A stretch of 64,000 nt of DNA from Blautia luti (GCF_033096465.1 NZ_AP028156.1:1878501-1942500); one strand, 5' to 3'. Numbered from the stretch's first letter, positions 36,439 to 45,093 are shown. Notes: generated from the sequence alone by a model not told the origin. Program-made: numbers and translations.

Positions 36439-36868
36439 TTCTGCGACTTCGCTTCCGATCTTTTACACCGCCTTCCTGCTGCCTTTTCTTCTTTTTTCTC
36501 TCCTGTTTCTGTTGTTTCTTTTGCTGTCTCCTAATACGACGGTTTCTCTTTAATCTATACTGTCCATCGGGTACAGTCACTACCCGCCTTCTTGTTACAA
36601 AGCGTATAAACTGAATAATGAAAGAAAGCAAACTTTCCCCGTTAACACCGACTACCGCCAGTATTGTTAAAGGCAGGATTACAATTATACCAATATAGAT
36701 TCTTAGCTTTATTGAAACATCTATAAAAAACAGTATCCTAAAAAGTACTATAAAAAGGACAGCTGCCTCAAAAGCATTCCTGCCTTCAATTCTCCCTGAA
36801 AACAGGGTTCCCTCTTTTGCAAAATTGGGTGGAATGATATAAACATCGGATCGTTCTCTCTGCATCAT
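36245..36868 (-). CDS. PrgI-family (VirB3-like) membrane protein with long basic tail
   Basis: Residues 1-110 match PrgI: DVYIIPPNFAKEGTLFSGRI, two or three membrane segments (AAVLFIVLFRILFFIDV, IYIGIIVILPLTILAVVGV) and FIRFVTRRRVVTVP. About 95 further residues are Arg, Lys, Glu and Gln only, longer than usual for PrgI. This tail is encoded by the same DNA as the start of virB4 in another frame. A GGAGGTAC site precedes ATGs at 36868 and 36865. It forms part of the inner-membrane secretion platform. Confidence 0.82.
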   Translation of the reverse strand: MMQRERSDVYIIPPNFAKEGTLFSGRIEGRNAFEAAVLFIVLFRILFFIDVSIKLRIYIGIIVILPLTILAVVGVNGESLLSFIIQFIRFVTRRRVVTVPDGQYRLKRNRRIRRQQKKQQKQERKKKKRQQEGGVKDRKRSRRIEAKAERSSACRETRTAGAEATAERRQGDVQEAGERKSPDAEGTAEKRRTETERAGQGEFQADP

Positions 36869-36883
36869 TCTGTACCTCCCGAA

Positions 36884-37678
36884 TTATTTTTTACGATGAA
36901 ATTTCCGATATAATAACCACATTGCCGCACCCAGAAAACTCAAACCGCCAATAATGATTCCTGTTTTCTGTCCTGTTTTTTTCACAGTTGTCACCACCTC
37001 CGTATTTTTAATTCCTGAATCCGATTTTTCTGGATTTTGAATGTTATTTTGTTGATCTGTCTTGTTCTGCTTTTTCTCCGTCTGAACAGCTTCCACAAGC
37101 TCATTTTTCACTTTAATTTTCATTATAATAAGACCCTGTTCCGGAAGATTTTTATAGTTGTTATCAAATTCTGCAACATATTTCTGGTCATTCTGTGTTG
37201 CTTCCACAGATTTCAAGCGATAATTTCCGCTATTCACGGACAGGTTCCATTCAAAAAAAACAGAGGAATCCAAATCAATTTCTCTTTGAACTCCTCCATT
37301 TTCTTCTATTGTCACATGAACCATTCCAGTGAATCCTTCAAAAATCTCTGCCCGCACTGCAATATTTGCTGGCTCAAGTTCTGTCCCAGAATACTCATCC
37401 TCCGCATTTACAGGATCCATCGTTTCAGTTCGAAGCTGCACCATGCCATTTTCATCAAACAATACATATTTCCCAGCCGGGTTCACTGTATCATACCCCC
37501 AGCCATCAGCAATAAATGTCCCATCTGACTGATAACCTTTGCCATCCTGCCAGGAAACAATCTGCGGCAAGTTCTCTGCCTTTTGTGCATATGCCACTTG
37601 GAAGGTTTCCAGGAAATATGTGAACAGCAGTATTGCCAATACCAGTATTTGCTCTGTGCTCCTAATCTTTTTCACTGT
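36884..37678 (-). CDS. Surface-exposed element protein with signal peptide and C-terminal anchor
   Basis: From GTG 37678 (GAGGG upstream) the protein of about 264 residues has a signal peptide (VLAILLFTYFLETFQVAYAQ), an outer beta-rich domain (PQIVSWQDGKGYQSDGTFIA, EIFEGFTGMVHVTIEENGGV), a Lys/Gln/Asn-rich spacer and a terminal membrane segment with basic tail (TGIIIGGLSFLGAAMWLLYR). This copies the layout of sortase substrates but no LPxTG is present, so it is probably membrane-anchored. It may act in mating contact. Confidence 0.68.
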   Translation of the reverse strand, partial: TVKKIRSTEQILVLAILLFTYFLETFQVAYAQKAENLPQIVSWQDGKGYQSDGTFIADGWGYDTVNPAGKYVLFDENGMVQLRTETMDPVNAEDEYSGTELEPANIAVRAEIFEGFTGMVHVTIEENGGVQREIDLDSSVFFEWNLSVNSGNYRLKSVEATQNDQKYVAEFDNNYKNLPEQGLIIMKIKVKNELVEAVQTEKKQNKTDQQNNIQNPEKSDSGIKNTEVVTTVKKTGQKTGIIIGGLSFLGAAMWLLYRKFHRKK

Positions 37679-37685
37679 ATTTCCC

Positions 37686-39773
37686 TCATTTTTTTCCAAC
37701 AATCCAGAACGCTCCTTCGCTAAGATCACGTCCGTAGGATTTGATAGTTTCCACACTGTACACTTTTCCGGTTCGTTCTCTGCTTGCACAATCCGCTATC
37801 GTGATATAACCATCTCTGGTCACACCAGTCAATACGATAAAATGTCCGCTTCCACTTCCTGTAATCGTATAGGCTTCACAGATTTCTACAACCATCTTGC
37901 CTTCTTTAAGGGACTGCACGACATAATTCATACGGTCCTTTCCGACTCTTTCACAAGTAAGTCCCCAGTGATAGGCAGCATTCGTCGGAAATGAATGAGA
38001 CGTTCCCATGCCTGGAACATATTCTCCATTTGCAATGGAATAAGCACATGTCATCTGAGGTGTTACCGTCTGTCCAATTAACGTTGAAATTATAATTGCC
38101 ATAGATGTAGGTCCACAACCGGACGCACCGATCGTACTGGAGCCATAAGACATGCCTTTCCACGGTTCCTCTGTCTGATTAAAATAAACTACTTTTTTTA
38201 CGCCTTTTCCGACTGTATCATATGTAATGATATCCCCTGAAGCATCTATATTTCCTGCAACAAAAGAATCTCCACTGCTCCCACCAGTAACAAAATCTGT
38301 CCAATGAAAAATCGTGGAAAGTGCATTTTTAACAGCATCTACGCCTTTTTGTAAATATTCCAACAATTTGATCACAATATCAAAGGTTGTCTTGTTTGTG
38401 ACAAATTTATACTGATACCCGCTTCCGCCTGTAATCTGTGCATTCAAAAGCAACGCTAATGTATATTCTACTTTCTTGGATACTACTGTCCGGTTTTCCT
38501 GCCATGCATTTCCACCCTGTGCCAGAATCTGCTCATAGGTTGTTCGATCTATCTCACCTCTTTTCCCATTCACTTCCATACAATAAATGGTCTCCGTTGC
38601 TTCGCCTTTTCGCTCATCTGTAACTGACCAGTCAAAAAAACTATCCAGATGCTTTTCAACCGACTCTTTTAAAAGTTCATAGGATGTTTGTAATTTTTCA
38701 GTATCTGCATCCGATTTTTGAGCATCCTTTGCAGAACTTGAAGAAGTGGATGTTTGATGTTGCTGAATTTCAACATAGCCTAATACTTTTTTTACATATG
38801 CCTGCGTTTCCGCATATGGAGGAATCTGATATCCATATTTCATAACTGCTCCGGGCCCTGCGTTGTACCCTGCGATTGCCAGTTCCAATCCATTTGAATA
38901 GCCTTTAAACTGCTCAATCAGCTGGGAAACATACTTTGCTCCGCCCATAATATTCTCTCTGGGATCAAAAACATTAGATACCCCTAGAGATGCTGCTGTA
39001 GATGGCATAAGCTGCATAATACCAGATGCCCCTGCACCAGAAACAACATTTGGATTAAAGTCTGATTCTACTTTACCCATTGCGATCAACAACGCTGCCG
39101 GCACATTGTACGTCTGTGCCGCTTCATAAAAAAATGAGTCGTATGGGCTGGACAAGTTTGTGGACATATCAATCCCCAAACTATTTGCATAACCTAAAAA
39201 AGAAAAAACCGTACTGTTATCTTCGTTTTCCATCATCAGTACGGCAAGGTAATATCCAAGATTCCTTTTCAGCTTCGTTTCATATTCATCCACCACAACC
39301 AGCTCATGGCCTGCATATTTTTCTGCTTTGTCCTGGTCAATTTCTTTTAAAACAGCCTTGTGCTTTTTGTTTATTATTTTCAAGATTTCTTTTTTGTAAT
39401 CTTCCTGCTGCAGAACTTCTTCAACCCGGTCACGTATATTCGTAAGCTGCGTAGATTGAGCTTCATTCGCATACGAATCTGCATTTGCAAATCCAAGATA
39501 ACTAAAAATAATTCCTATCATATTTGCAATAATAAACATCCAGAGAAAGCAAAACAGGAAAATAGAAACGAGTATTTTCCAAACAGTTTTATTTGATACC
39601 AATGCCCCGATCACAGTTCCAAGAGGACCTGCAAGGGCTGTTCCTGCTGCCATTCCTGCTGCTGTTCCTCCAGCTGCTACTGCCGCTGTTGTTGCATATG
39701 CAGTTTGAGCAGTATGTGCAATAATTTCTGTGCCTTCATCCAGAGGGGACGAATTTTTATCTTCTTCTGCCAT
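37686..39773 (-). CDS. VirB1-like lytic transglycosylase fused to a C39-type peptidase domain
   Basis: The protein of about 695 residues has an N-terminal membrane segment (ILVSIFLFCFLWMFIIANMI), an SLT transglycosylase domain near 205-330 with catalytic Glu in AMGKVESDFNPN, SGAGASGIMQLMPST and AIAGYNAGPGA, and a C-terminal C39-like domain with Cys in GASGCGPTSMAI and His in GSGHFIVLTGV. It locally opens peptidoglycan for the transfer channel. ATG 39773 has GGGGG at correct spacing. Unlike the usual CwlT type (SLT plus NlpC/P60), the peptidase half here is C39-like. Confidence 0.88.
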   Translation of the reverse strand: MAEEDKNSSPLDEGTEIIAHTAQTAYATTAAVAAGGTAAGMAAGTALAGPLGTVIGALVSNKTVWKILVSIFLFCFLWMFIIANMIGIIFSYLGFANADSYANEAQSTQLTNIRDRVEEVLQQEDYKKEILKIINKKHKAVLKEIDQDKAEKYAGHELVVVDEYETKLKRNLGYYLAVLMMENEDNSTVFSFLGYANSLGIDMSTNLSSPYDSFFYEAAQTYNVPAALLIAMGKVESDFNPNVVSGAGASGIMQLMPSTAASLGVSNVFDPRENIMGGAKYVSQLIEQFKGYSNGLELAIAGYNAGPGAVMKYGYQIPPYAETQAYVKKVLGYVEIQQHQTSTSSSSAKDAQKSDADTEKLQTSYELLKESVEKHLDSFFDWSVTDERKGEATETIYCMEVNGKRGEIDRTTYEQILAQGGNAWQENRTVVSKKVEYTLALLLNAQITGGSGYQYKFVTNKTTFDIVIKLLEYLQKGVDAVKNALSTIFHWTDFVTGGSSGDSFVAGNIDASGDIITYDTVGKGVKKVVYFNQTEEPWKGMSYGSSTIGASGCGPTSMAIIISTLIGQTVTPQMTCAYSIANGEYVPGMGTSHSFPTNAAYHWGLTCERVGKDRMNYVVQSLKEGKMVVEICEAYTITGSGSGHFIVLTGVTRDGYITIADCASRERTGKVYSVETIKSYGRDLSEGAFWIVGKK

Positions 39774-39783
39774 TTTCATCCCC

Positions 39784-41910
39784 CTATCTGAGTCTGTCCG
39801 AACCTTTTTCTTTTAATTCTGCTCTCGATTTTGGAACTTCACGTATTCTACGGGTATCTGGTCTGCTTCTTTTTAAGGAAATATCTCCTGTTGGAATGGA
39901 TCCCGAAACATTCATAAATCCATCAGCTGCCATACCTGTTTCATCAGCTACAGGCTGAATATCATCTTCATTTTGCATACCAGGATCACTCAATTTCGTG
40001 TTTTCAGCCTTTAGCGGATTTCCTGCTGTATCTACCAAAATACCCATTGCCGATTTCGCATAAAAATCGGCCTCATCTGTTTCTTCATCCAGATCTTCTC
40101 CTGTATCCATAATTCCATCTGACTGTATTCCATTTTCAGACATGGATTCCATTCCTGTCGGCATAGAATTTTCATTATAATTCATCCCTGCTCGTGGTGC
40201 AGCATCAAACCCAAACACAGACGAAGTACCAACTTCATCCAGGATACCTTTCTCCTGGTTCACAGAAGATACCCCATTCCCCTGAAGTGCAGACATTATT
40301 TCTGATCCCAGCCCTTCTCCTGCATTCGAAACCTCACCAGATACAGAAGAATTATACGCTGTTCCTGTTTTTCCATAGGACATACTTTCCTGGCCAGTCA
40401 TTTCAATGCTTCCGCTTTCCAGATCCATTTCTGAATCAAAATCACTCATTTCCTCTTCAACCGGATAATCGCCCATCTCTCCAAGAATGCCGTGCTCACT
40501 TCCACTTTCGCTGAATCCGTTGGCGGATACATTGCTCGCAGCCGGAATTGCAAGATCCTGTTCACCTCCGGAAACGTCCAAAAGAGTCTCTCCTTCAGAA
40601 TTACTCTCTGAAACAGCTCCCGCAAATGCTTCTGCATCATCTTTCACACTCATAGCATTAATTCCAGACATAGTTTCTGATGTAGCAGACATAGAATCTA
40701 TATTGCCATTTACATGATCTCCAGATCCGAAATCCATCTCTGCCGTATCGCTGCTTCCCGTTGTCATGCCAAGTTCCTCAAAAACAGTCTTATCTGCCGG
40801 AGAAACTTCATTTTGTTGATTTCCTGGACCAGGCGGACTTTCTTTATCAAAATCTCCATCTGAAGTCATATCATTTATATCCATTGCATTTCCGCCATTA
40901 GGAGTCATTGGGATTGGCCCAGTAAAATTGGTTGTCATTCCATCCGACGATCCCATATCTGTTCTGGTTCCACCGACATCTCCTGTTCCACCAGAGCCAG
41001 AAGCTGTCCTTGCTGCCTGAGAGATGATCCTGCTCGCTGCAAGCATTGCTCCTGCTGCTCCCATTCCAGGAGCCGGACGGCCAAGGTTCACTCCAAGCGA
41101 TGCCATATAGGAATCAAGTTTAAATGTGATCTTACAAAATCCTACCAGACAAAGTGTAGCTGCGAAAAATTTCGTAAACCCATAACTGCTTGCCATCATA
41201 TTTCCATAACCAGATAAAAACATCTTCATGCACCAGGCATTCAGTATAACAAGCACTACTTGCCCTCCAAACATCTTGCTCCATGAAGCCAGGATATTAT
41301 TTGTTGCTTTAGAACCACCGGTTGCAAATGCAAGAGGTGCTGTGTAGGAAAATACACCAAGCAATACATAACGTTCAGCAATGACCATTAACATCTTAAA
41401 ATAGTTCCATGCTACAACAAACTGCATGATCAGCATCAAAACCGAAATGCTAAGGCTGCTGATTCCAAGTGTATCTGTAACACCTTCCAGAGTTGATACA
41501 TAGCCTGAAAAGCTAGCGACCTTGACCTTTGTTCCTACAACCCATTGATATGGCGTTCCCGCAATTCTCAAAATGTAGTCAACCAATGGTTTCGATCCGG
41601 CAAGAAGAAATAAAGAAATGGCCGACCGACAGATAAGTTCTATTGGTTCTTCTGCATTTACCCCTGCTTTTCCACCAAACATGGACTTAAAAAGCTGCCA
41701 TACAAGAATCATCAAGAGGATTGCAATTCCTGTAGGAACAATCACATTTTTGTATAGGCTCCCCACTACTGAAAACAATTCTTCAAATAATGAAAGATTA
41801 CAGGACAGAAGTTCTGTAAACATATTTGTGATCAGTTCCATCATATCCACGATAAACTGACTGCACATTTCGCGAATGGCATCTACCAACAGCTCCAAAA
41901 GCCAGCTCAT
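39784..41910 (-). CDS. VirB6/TrbL-like channel protein with long disordered tail
   Basis: The first 300 residues hold about seven membrane segments (VIVPTGIAILLMILVWQLFK, ISVLMLIMQFVVAWNYF, GGQVVLVILNAWCMKMFLSG), typical of VirB6/TrbL inner-membrane channel proteins. The remaining 400 residues are low-complexity, rich in Ser, Gly, Met, Asp and Glu, ending in a basic tail. Translation appears coupled to a six-codon leader ORF (41907-41927). It sits between the pilin-like gene and the VirB1-like gene, the expected order for this secretion system. Confidence 0.82.
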   Translation of the reverse strand: MSWLLELLVDAIREMCSQFIVDMMELITNMFTELLSCNLSLFEELFSVVGSLYKNVIVPTGIAILLMILVWQLFKSMFGGKAGVNAEEPIELICRSAISLFLLAGSKPLVDYILRIAGTPYQWVVGTKVKVASFSGYVSTLEGVTDTLGISSLSISVLMLIMQFVVAWNYFKMLMVIAERYVLLGVFSYTAPLAFATGGSKATNNILASWSKMFGGQVVLVILNAWCMKMFLSGYGNMMASSYGFTKFFAATLCLVGFCKITFKLDSYMASLGVNLGRPAPGMGAAGAMLAASRIISQAARTASGSGGTGDVGGTRTDMGSSDGMTTNFTGPIPMTPNGGNAMDINDMTSDGDFDKESPPGPGNQQNEVSPADKTVFEELGMTTGSSDTAEMDFGSGDHVNGNIDSMSATSETMSGINAMSVKDDAEAFAGAVSESNSEGETLLDVSGGEQDLAIPAASNVSANGFSESGSEHGILGEMGDYPVEEEMSDFDSEMDLESGSIEMTGQESMSYGKTGTAYNSSVSGEVSNAGEGLGSEIMSALQGNGVSSVNQEKGILDEVGTSSVFGFDAAPRAGMNYNENSMPTGMESMSENGIQSDGIMDTGEDLDEETDEADFYAKSAMGILVDTAGNPLKAENTKLSDPGMQNEDDIQPVADETGMAADGFMNVSGSIPTGDISLKRSRPDTRRIREVPKSRAELKEKGSDRLR

Positions 41911-41927
41911 GTTTTATTCATATCCAT
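41907..41927 (-). CDS. Six-codon leader minigene coupled to virB6
   Basis: An AAAGGAGG site is followed at good spacing by ATG 41927 encoding MDMNKT and a TGA that overlaps the virB6-like ATG (ATGA). The virB6-like start has no ribosome site of its own at normal distance. The minigene therefore seems to deliver ribosomes to virB6 by termination-reinitiation. Confidence 0.55.
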   Translation of the reverse strand: MDMNKT

Positions 41928-41979
41928 AAGAGATACCCTCCTTTCAAAAACCGGGAGAGCACCGGTAAGAAATCATACA

Positions 41980-42375
41980 TCAGCCCGTAAACATACTTTT
42001 CGGAATAATTTTTTCCAAATATGTTACAATGGCACCCAGGGTCATAAGTGCAGCCCAGCATACAACAATACGTTTCAGCCAGGATCTTGACTCATCCACG
42101 GTTCTGCCCGATTTGGAAAAATTCATTAAAAACAGGCACACCGCAGCACATACCACCGCTGCTACAGTAGCAATACCGGCCACATCTGTATATACTGTCT
42201 GCATTGCATTTTTTGCTGTTGCAAAGATATCTGACGCATAAACCGGAATGCCTGTCAGTGCAATTACATTAATTCCCAGATACGACATAAAGAAAATACG
42301 GGGAATCATCTTTCTTTTCAGATTTCCCGGTGACAGATAAACCTTCTGTTTTTCTTTTTTTAATTTTCCTGCCAT
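41980..42375 (-). CDS. Small membrane protein, VirB2/TrbC pilin-like
   Basis: From ATG 42375 (AAAGGGGGA upstream) the product of about 131 residues has a basic N-terminus, a first hydrophobic segment with signal-peptidase-like end (YLGINVIALTGIPVYASD), and two further membrane segments (VAGIATVAAVVCAAVCLFLM, IVVCWAALMTLGAIVTYL). Size, topology and position before the virB6-like gene fit VirB2/TrbC-type subunits. The identification is by context, not by a signature motif. Confidence 0.68.
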   Translation of the reverse strand: MAGKLKKEKQKVYLSPGNLKRKMIPRIFFMSYLGINVIALTGIPVYASDIFATAKNAMQTVYTDVAGIATVAAVVCAAVCLFLMNFSKSGRTVDESRSWLKRIVVCWAALMTLGAIVTYLEKIIPKSMFTG

Positions 42376-42433
42376 AAAAATCCCCCTTTCCTGATAGGCT
42401 CCGAAGTCACACTTCAAGGATCAAGTTTTCGGG

Positions 42434-42472
42434 CAAAAAAAGACAGCCGTTATAAAAACAGCTGTCTTTAAT
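42434..42472 (-). terminator. Terminator before the pilin-like gene
   Basis: AAAGACAGC(C/T)GTT arms form a hairpin with a short loop, followed by seven T on the minus strand. It ends the unit starting with the 203-codon gene to the right. Confidence 0.8.
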
Positions 42473-42598
42473 ATAAAATTCTATGGCTCTCCATGCATGA
42501 TACGCATGCACAGAACTTTACGCTAACATTGTATAAATTCTAAAATCAGATGTCAATATCAGTGCTGTTGCAATACAGATGCAATACTGTCGCATCCA

Positions 42599-43153
42599 TT
42601 ATTTCCTGTATTCATCAACCATTTCTTCCAACAAATATTCCCTCACCTTTTCTTGATTATCTTCAAGCTGTTTCTTCAATGCTTCGATTTCTTTTGAATG
42701 ATCCGCTATTTTTTCTTTTTCATACAGATTAAAAATAAAATTAATTTTTATAAGATCATTGTGTGCAGAAAAAAAACATTGTTCTGAAAATTCCATCGCC
42801 TGTGAAAGAAAATTTTCGAGTGTTCCATCGTCCCCTTCAGTTTTTATAAGAAACCGTCCACAACATCCCAATGTTGCAGTATGCTCTTCTTCATCAATGT
42901 TCAAAATCATATCCCAGCCCTGTGCATATGCTACCTTCTCAGCCATAGGATACAATTCCGAAAGCAGGTAACAATAAGCTTCATTACTCCTCGATTTTAC
43001 ATATTGCGATTCTTCCAGTTCCCTTTGTTTATTCGTAATATCCAGGATCTCACTGTCCCACTCTGATTTACCTGGTTTCCAAAAATCTTCATTCTCAAGT
43101 AGTGCATCTAACTCTTTTTCCGAATCATCAAGATACAACGCTTTACGTTTCAT
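42599..43153 (-). CDS. Hypothetical protein with C-terminal coiled coil
   Basis: Starting at ATG 43153 with GAGGAGG upstream, the 184-residue acidic protein has no recognised family. Its C-terminal 45 residues (KEIEALKKQLEDNQEKVREY) should form a coiled coil. It is transcribed divergently from the XRE gene at 43305 and shares the operator region with it, so the XRE protein probably controls it. Confidence 0.65.
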   Translation of the reverse strand: MKRKALYLDDSEKELDALLENEDFWKPGKSEWDSEILDITNKQRELEESQYVKSRSNEAYCYLLSELYPMAEKVAYAQGWDMILNIDEEEHTATLGCCGRFLIKTEGDDGTLENFLSQAMEFSEQCFFSAHNDLIKINFIFNLYEKEKIADHSKEIEALKKQLEDNQEKVREYLLEEMVDEYRK

Positions 43154-43212
43154 TCTTCCTCCTCTTTCACACCCTAATACCAACTCAATTACTATATCAT
43201 TTTTTCTCATTC

Positions 43213-43289
43213 TTGATCAGTATAGCGGACAATATTATATCGCGTTTTTTCATACAATAACATCAGCATTTGACACCTATACTGGTCAA
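43213..43289. promoter_or_regulatory. Divergent promoter region with inverted operator pair
   Basis: TTGATCAGTATAG (43213-43225) and CTATACTGGTCAA (43277-43289) are inverted copies of TTGA(T/C)CAGTATAG. Each places a TTGA(T/C)C -35-like hexamer, one facing each gene; TATATC lies 17 bases after the left one. The arrangement suggests that one repressor, probably the XRE protein, controls both directions. Confidence 0.6.
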
Positions 43290-43304
43290 TGGAGGATGAC
43301 TTTT

Positions 43305-43550
43305 ATGGAGCAAAAATTAAAATGTGACGTATATATTGGTAAAAATCTTCGCCGTCTTCGCGAAAAATTTGGATTATCCCAAGAAAAGCTCTGTGCAGAA
43401 TTACAGTGCAGAAATTGCGACATTGGTCGCTCTACTTATGCCAAATATGAAAACGGTGAATTAAATATCCGAATCAGCGTCCTTATGGAATTAAAAAAGA
43501 TCTATAACTGTTCTTATGATGAATTTTTTGATGATCTTGATTCCCATTAA
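43305..43550 (+). CDS. XRE-family (Cro/cI-type) regulator
   Basis: The 81-residue protein is a single helix-turn-helix domain: IGKNLRRLREKFGLSQEKLC, CDIGRSTYAKYENGELNIRI and the DEFFDDL C-terminus. ATG 43305 is correctly spaced from GGAGG; the ATG at 43296 is too close. It is the only rightward gene within the conjugation module and probably represses the divergent transcription unit. Confidence 0.9.
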   Translation: MEQKLKCDVYIGKNLRRLREKFGLSQEKLCAELQCRNCDIGRSTYAKYENGELNIRISVLMELKKIYNCSYDEFFDDLDSH

Positions 43551-43556
43551 ACACAA

Positions 43557-43602
43557 AAATCAATAGTTTCTGGATCACAGTTCCAAAAACTATTGATTAT
43601 AT
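43557..43602 (+). terminator. Terminator of the XRE gene
   Basis: AATCAATAGTTT and AAACTATTGATT form a 12-bp stem with a loop of about 20 bases that contains a small inner pairing (TGGA/TCCA). A T-rich stretch follows. Confidence 0.65.
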
Positions 43603-43697
43603 TATACTTCTTTTATTCGTATTTGCATACCTAATTCTGTAGTGCACTTATTTAATCTGCAATCAGGAGCATTTCTTCTCTTCTACTTTATTTTCCG

Positions 43698-43865
43698 CTA
43701 ATCCTGCAATTCCATCTGGCCTGCTTGTTTCCATGTTTTGGTTGGAATTCCACATTTCTCCAGTTCATCCTCATATCTGATACCATTTTTTCTTTCAGAG
43801 AGACCAAAAAAGTACTGACTGACGCCAATACTTTTTTGATCCAGGATTATATGCTCCTTTGTCAT
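43698..43865 (-). CDS. 55-residue hypothetical protein, coupled to the preceding gene
   Basis: The ATG at 43865 overlaps the preceding stop as ATGA. The product begins MTKEHIILDQKSIGVSQYFF and is soluble and charged with one Cys-containing loop (EKCGIPTKTWKQAGQ). The exact four-base overlap makes it a likely real gene. No family is recognised. Confidence 0.55.
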   Translation of the reverse strand: MTKEHIILDQKSIGVSQYFFGLSERKNGIRYEDELEKCGIPTKTWKQAGQMELQD

Positions 43866-44083
43866 GCCACCAATGCTAGAACATTGGCTTCTCTTCCATA
43901 GTGATCAATACAATACCGTACTGAATCTGTTTCGAATTTTACATAGTCTTCTGTCTGTTCAATAATTTGCCGTACTCTTCCTGTGGTTTTCCAGATACCA
44001 TTCTGACAATATCTTGCTTTTTGTCCTACCGTTAATGGAAGAATTAGGTTCCCATGTGCCATGATCATCGGCTTCGTCTTCAT
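43862..44083 (-). CDS. Small conserved element protein
   Basis: The 73-residue protein has AAAGGAGGAGC at correct distance from ATG 44083. Its core (VGQKARYCQNGIWKTTGRVR) resembles the 66-residue protein at 48187-48387 in general form: a short beta-barrel-like polypeptide beginning with a MKxG or VGQ turn. The function is unknown. It ends in an ATGA overlap with the next ORF. Confidence 0.65.
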   Translation of the reverse strand: MKTKPMIMAHGNLILPLTVGQKARYCQNGIWKTTGRVRQIIEQTEDYVKFETDSVRYCIDHYGREANVLALVA

Positions 44084-44147
44084 TCGTGCTCCTCCTTTCT
44101 TTGAGATTTACCTTGTCAGAAATATTCCTCCTTTCCTCCAAAACGCA

Positions 44148-44188
44148 AAAAAAGACACTGACTATTCATAAAAATAATCAATGTCTTT
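44148..44188 (-). terminator. Terminator of the split sigma-like operon
   Basis: AAAGACATTGATTATT and its partner ...AGTCAGTGTCTTT pair around a short loop, followed on the minus strand by a T run. It lies about 150 bases past the stop at 44339. The DNA between 44189 and 44338 has no ORF. Confidence 0.65.
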
Positions 44189-44338
44189 CTGCTTTTTCGA
44201 TAACCGAATATACTTCAGTTTAAATTATCCTTCCAGCAAAAAGCCGGAACAAAAGTTATATATTTCCGCAACCAGCAGAAATAAATGTTATACATTTATA
44301 TCATAACCACATCCTATCACTGTGTCAATACTCATTAC

Positions 44339-44554
44339 TTAATCCAGATCATTTTCTGCATTCCATTTTTCAAACGGAAATTTAAAAATACAACTAATCA
44401 CACAACATACAAATTCCTGGTACAAATCATCATCAAAACCAGTATTCAAATTAGCATATTTAAGCATCAGGGGACGATACATTTCTACAATCAGCTGTAT
44501 AGCTTCCCTTTCGCTCATTCTCGCTCTACATAAAACCCCTACAAAATCATCCAA
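44339..44554 (-). CDS. Sigma region-2-like/HTH transposon protein (small subunit)
   Basis: From TTG 44554 (GGGAG upstream, overlapping the previous stop) the 71-residue protein reads DDFVGVLCRARMSEREAIQL, then MYRPLMLKYANLNTGFDDDL and YQEFVCCVISCIFKF. This pattern is known from the small helix-turn-helix proteins of conjugative transposons and resembles sigma region 2. It may act together with the region-4-like protein encoded immediately upstream, as SigO and RsoA do in Bacillus. Confidence 0.72.
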   Translation of the reverse strand: MDDFVGVLCRARMSEREAIQLIVEMYRPLMLKYANLNTGFDDDLYQEFVCCVISCIFKFPFEKWNAENDLD

Positions 44555-44987
44555 AGTTATCTCCCATCTGTTTTCGTATTTTTCTGATTGCATTGTAATA
44601 GCTGTTTTCAGCCTGTTTTGCTGTCATATTCAAAATACCTCCAATATCATCGAATGATTTTACATATACTATACGGAGCATTAATACTTTCTGCTGCAGT
44701 TCCTTCAACGAACACAGAGAAACATAAAGAACAGGATCATTGATTTGATCCAGAAAAGAATTTACATTGATTTCATCACTCAGAACCATATCTACATTTA
44801 AATCCATCTTATCAAACAGGTCTTCTGTCTGCTTTTGTAAGATTTCATCTATTCCTTCATCATCCATGGCTATTTCATTATCCAGAATCTTGCCTTTTTT
44901 TATTAAGTACTGCTTTTGTGTATTCTTAATTGCAGTCTTCACATAAGCACTAAATTCCTTTTTCAGTTCTTTCTCTGTTTTTGTCAT
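44547..44987 (-). CDS. Sigma region-4-like regulator
   Basis: Starting at ATG 44987 (GGAGGAATG upstream), the 146-residue protein ends in a region-4-type helix-turn-helix (LKELQQKVLMLRIVYVKSFD, IGGILNMTAKQAENSYYNAI, RKIRKQM). The N-terminal part is helical and acidic without a clear region 2. The next gene, overlapping by eight bases, supplies a region-2-like domain. Together they could form a split sigma factor controlling the element. Confidence 0.75.
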   Translation of the reverse strand: MTKTEKELKKEFSAYVKTAIKNTQKQYLIKKGKILDNEIAMDDEGIDEILQKQTEDLFDKMDLNVDMVLSDEINVNSFLDQINDPVLYVSLCSLKELQQKVLMLRIVYVKSFDDIGGILNMTAKQAENSYYNAIRKIRKQMGDNFG

Positions 44988-45064
44988 ATCCGCATTCCTC
45001 CAAAATGATCTAGTGTATACAGTAATCTCTGAAGGAGGTGGTCTTGCAATACAGACATAAAACA

Positions 45065-45093
45065 GGACTGCCGGAAAATTACTCCAGCAGCCC
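45065..45093 (-). terminator. Hairpin before the sigma-like gene, possible terminator or attenuator
   Basis: GGGCTGCTGGA and TCCGGCAGTCC pair with small mismatches on the minus strand, followed by TGTTTTAT. It lies about 80 bases upstream of the sigma-like start and could terminate read-through from the right. The 45094-45345 interval contains no convincing gene. Confidence 0.5.
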
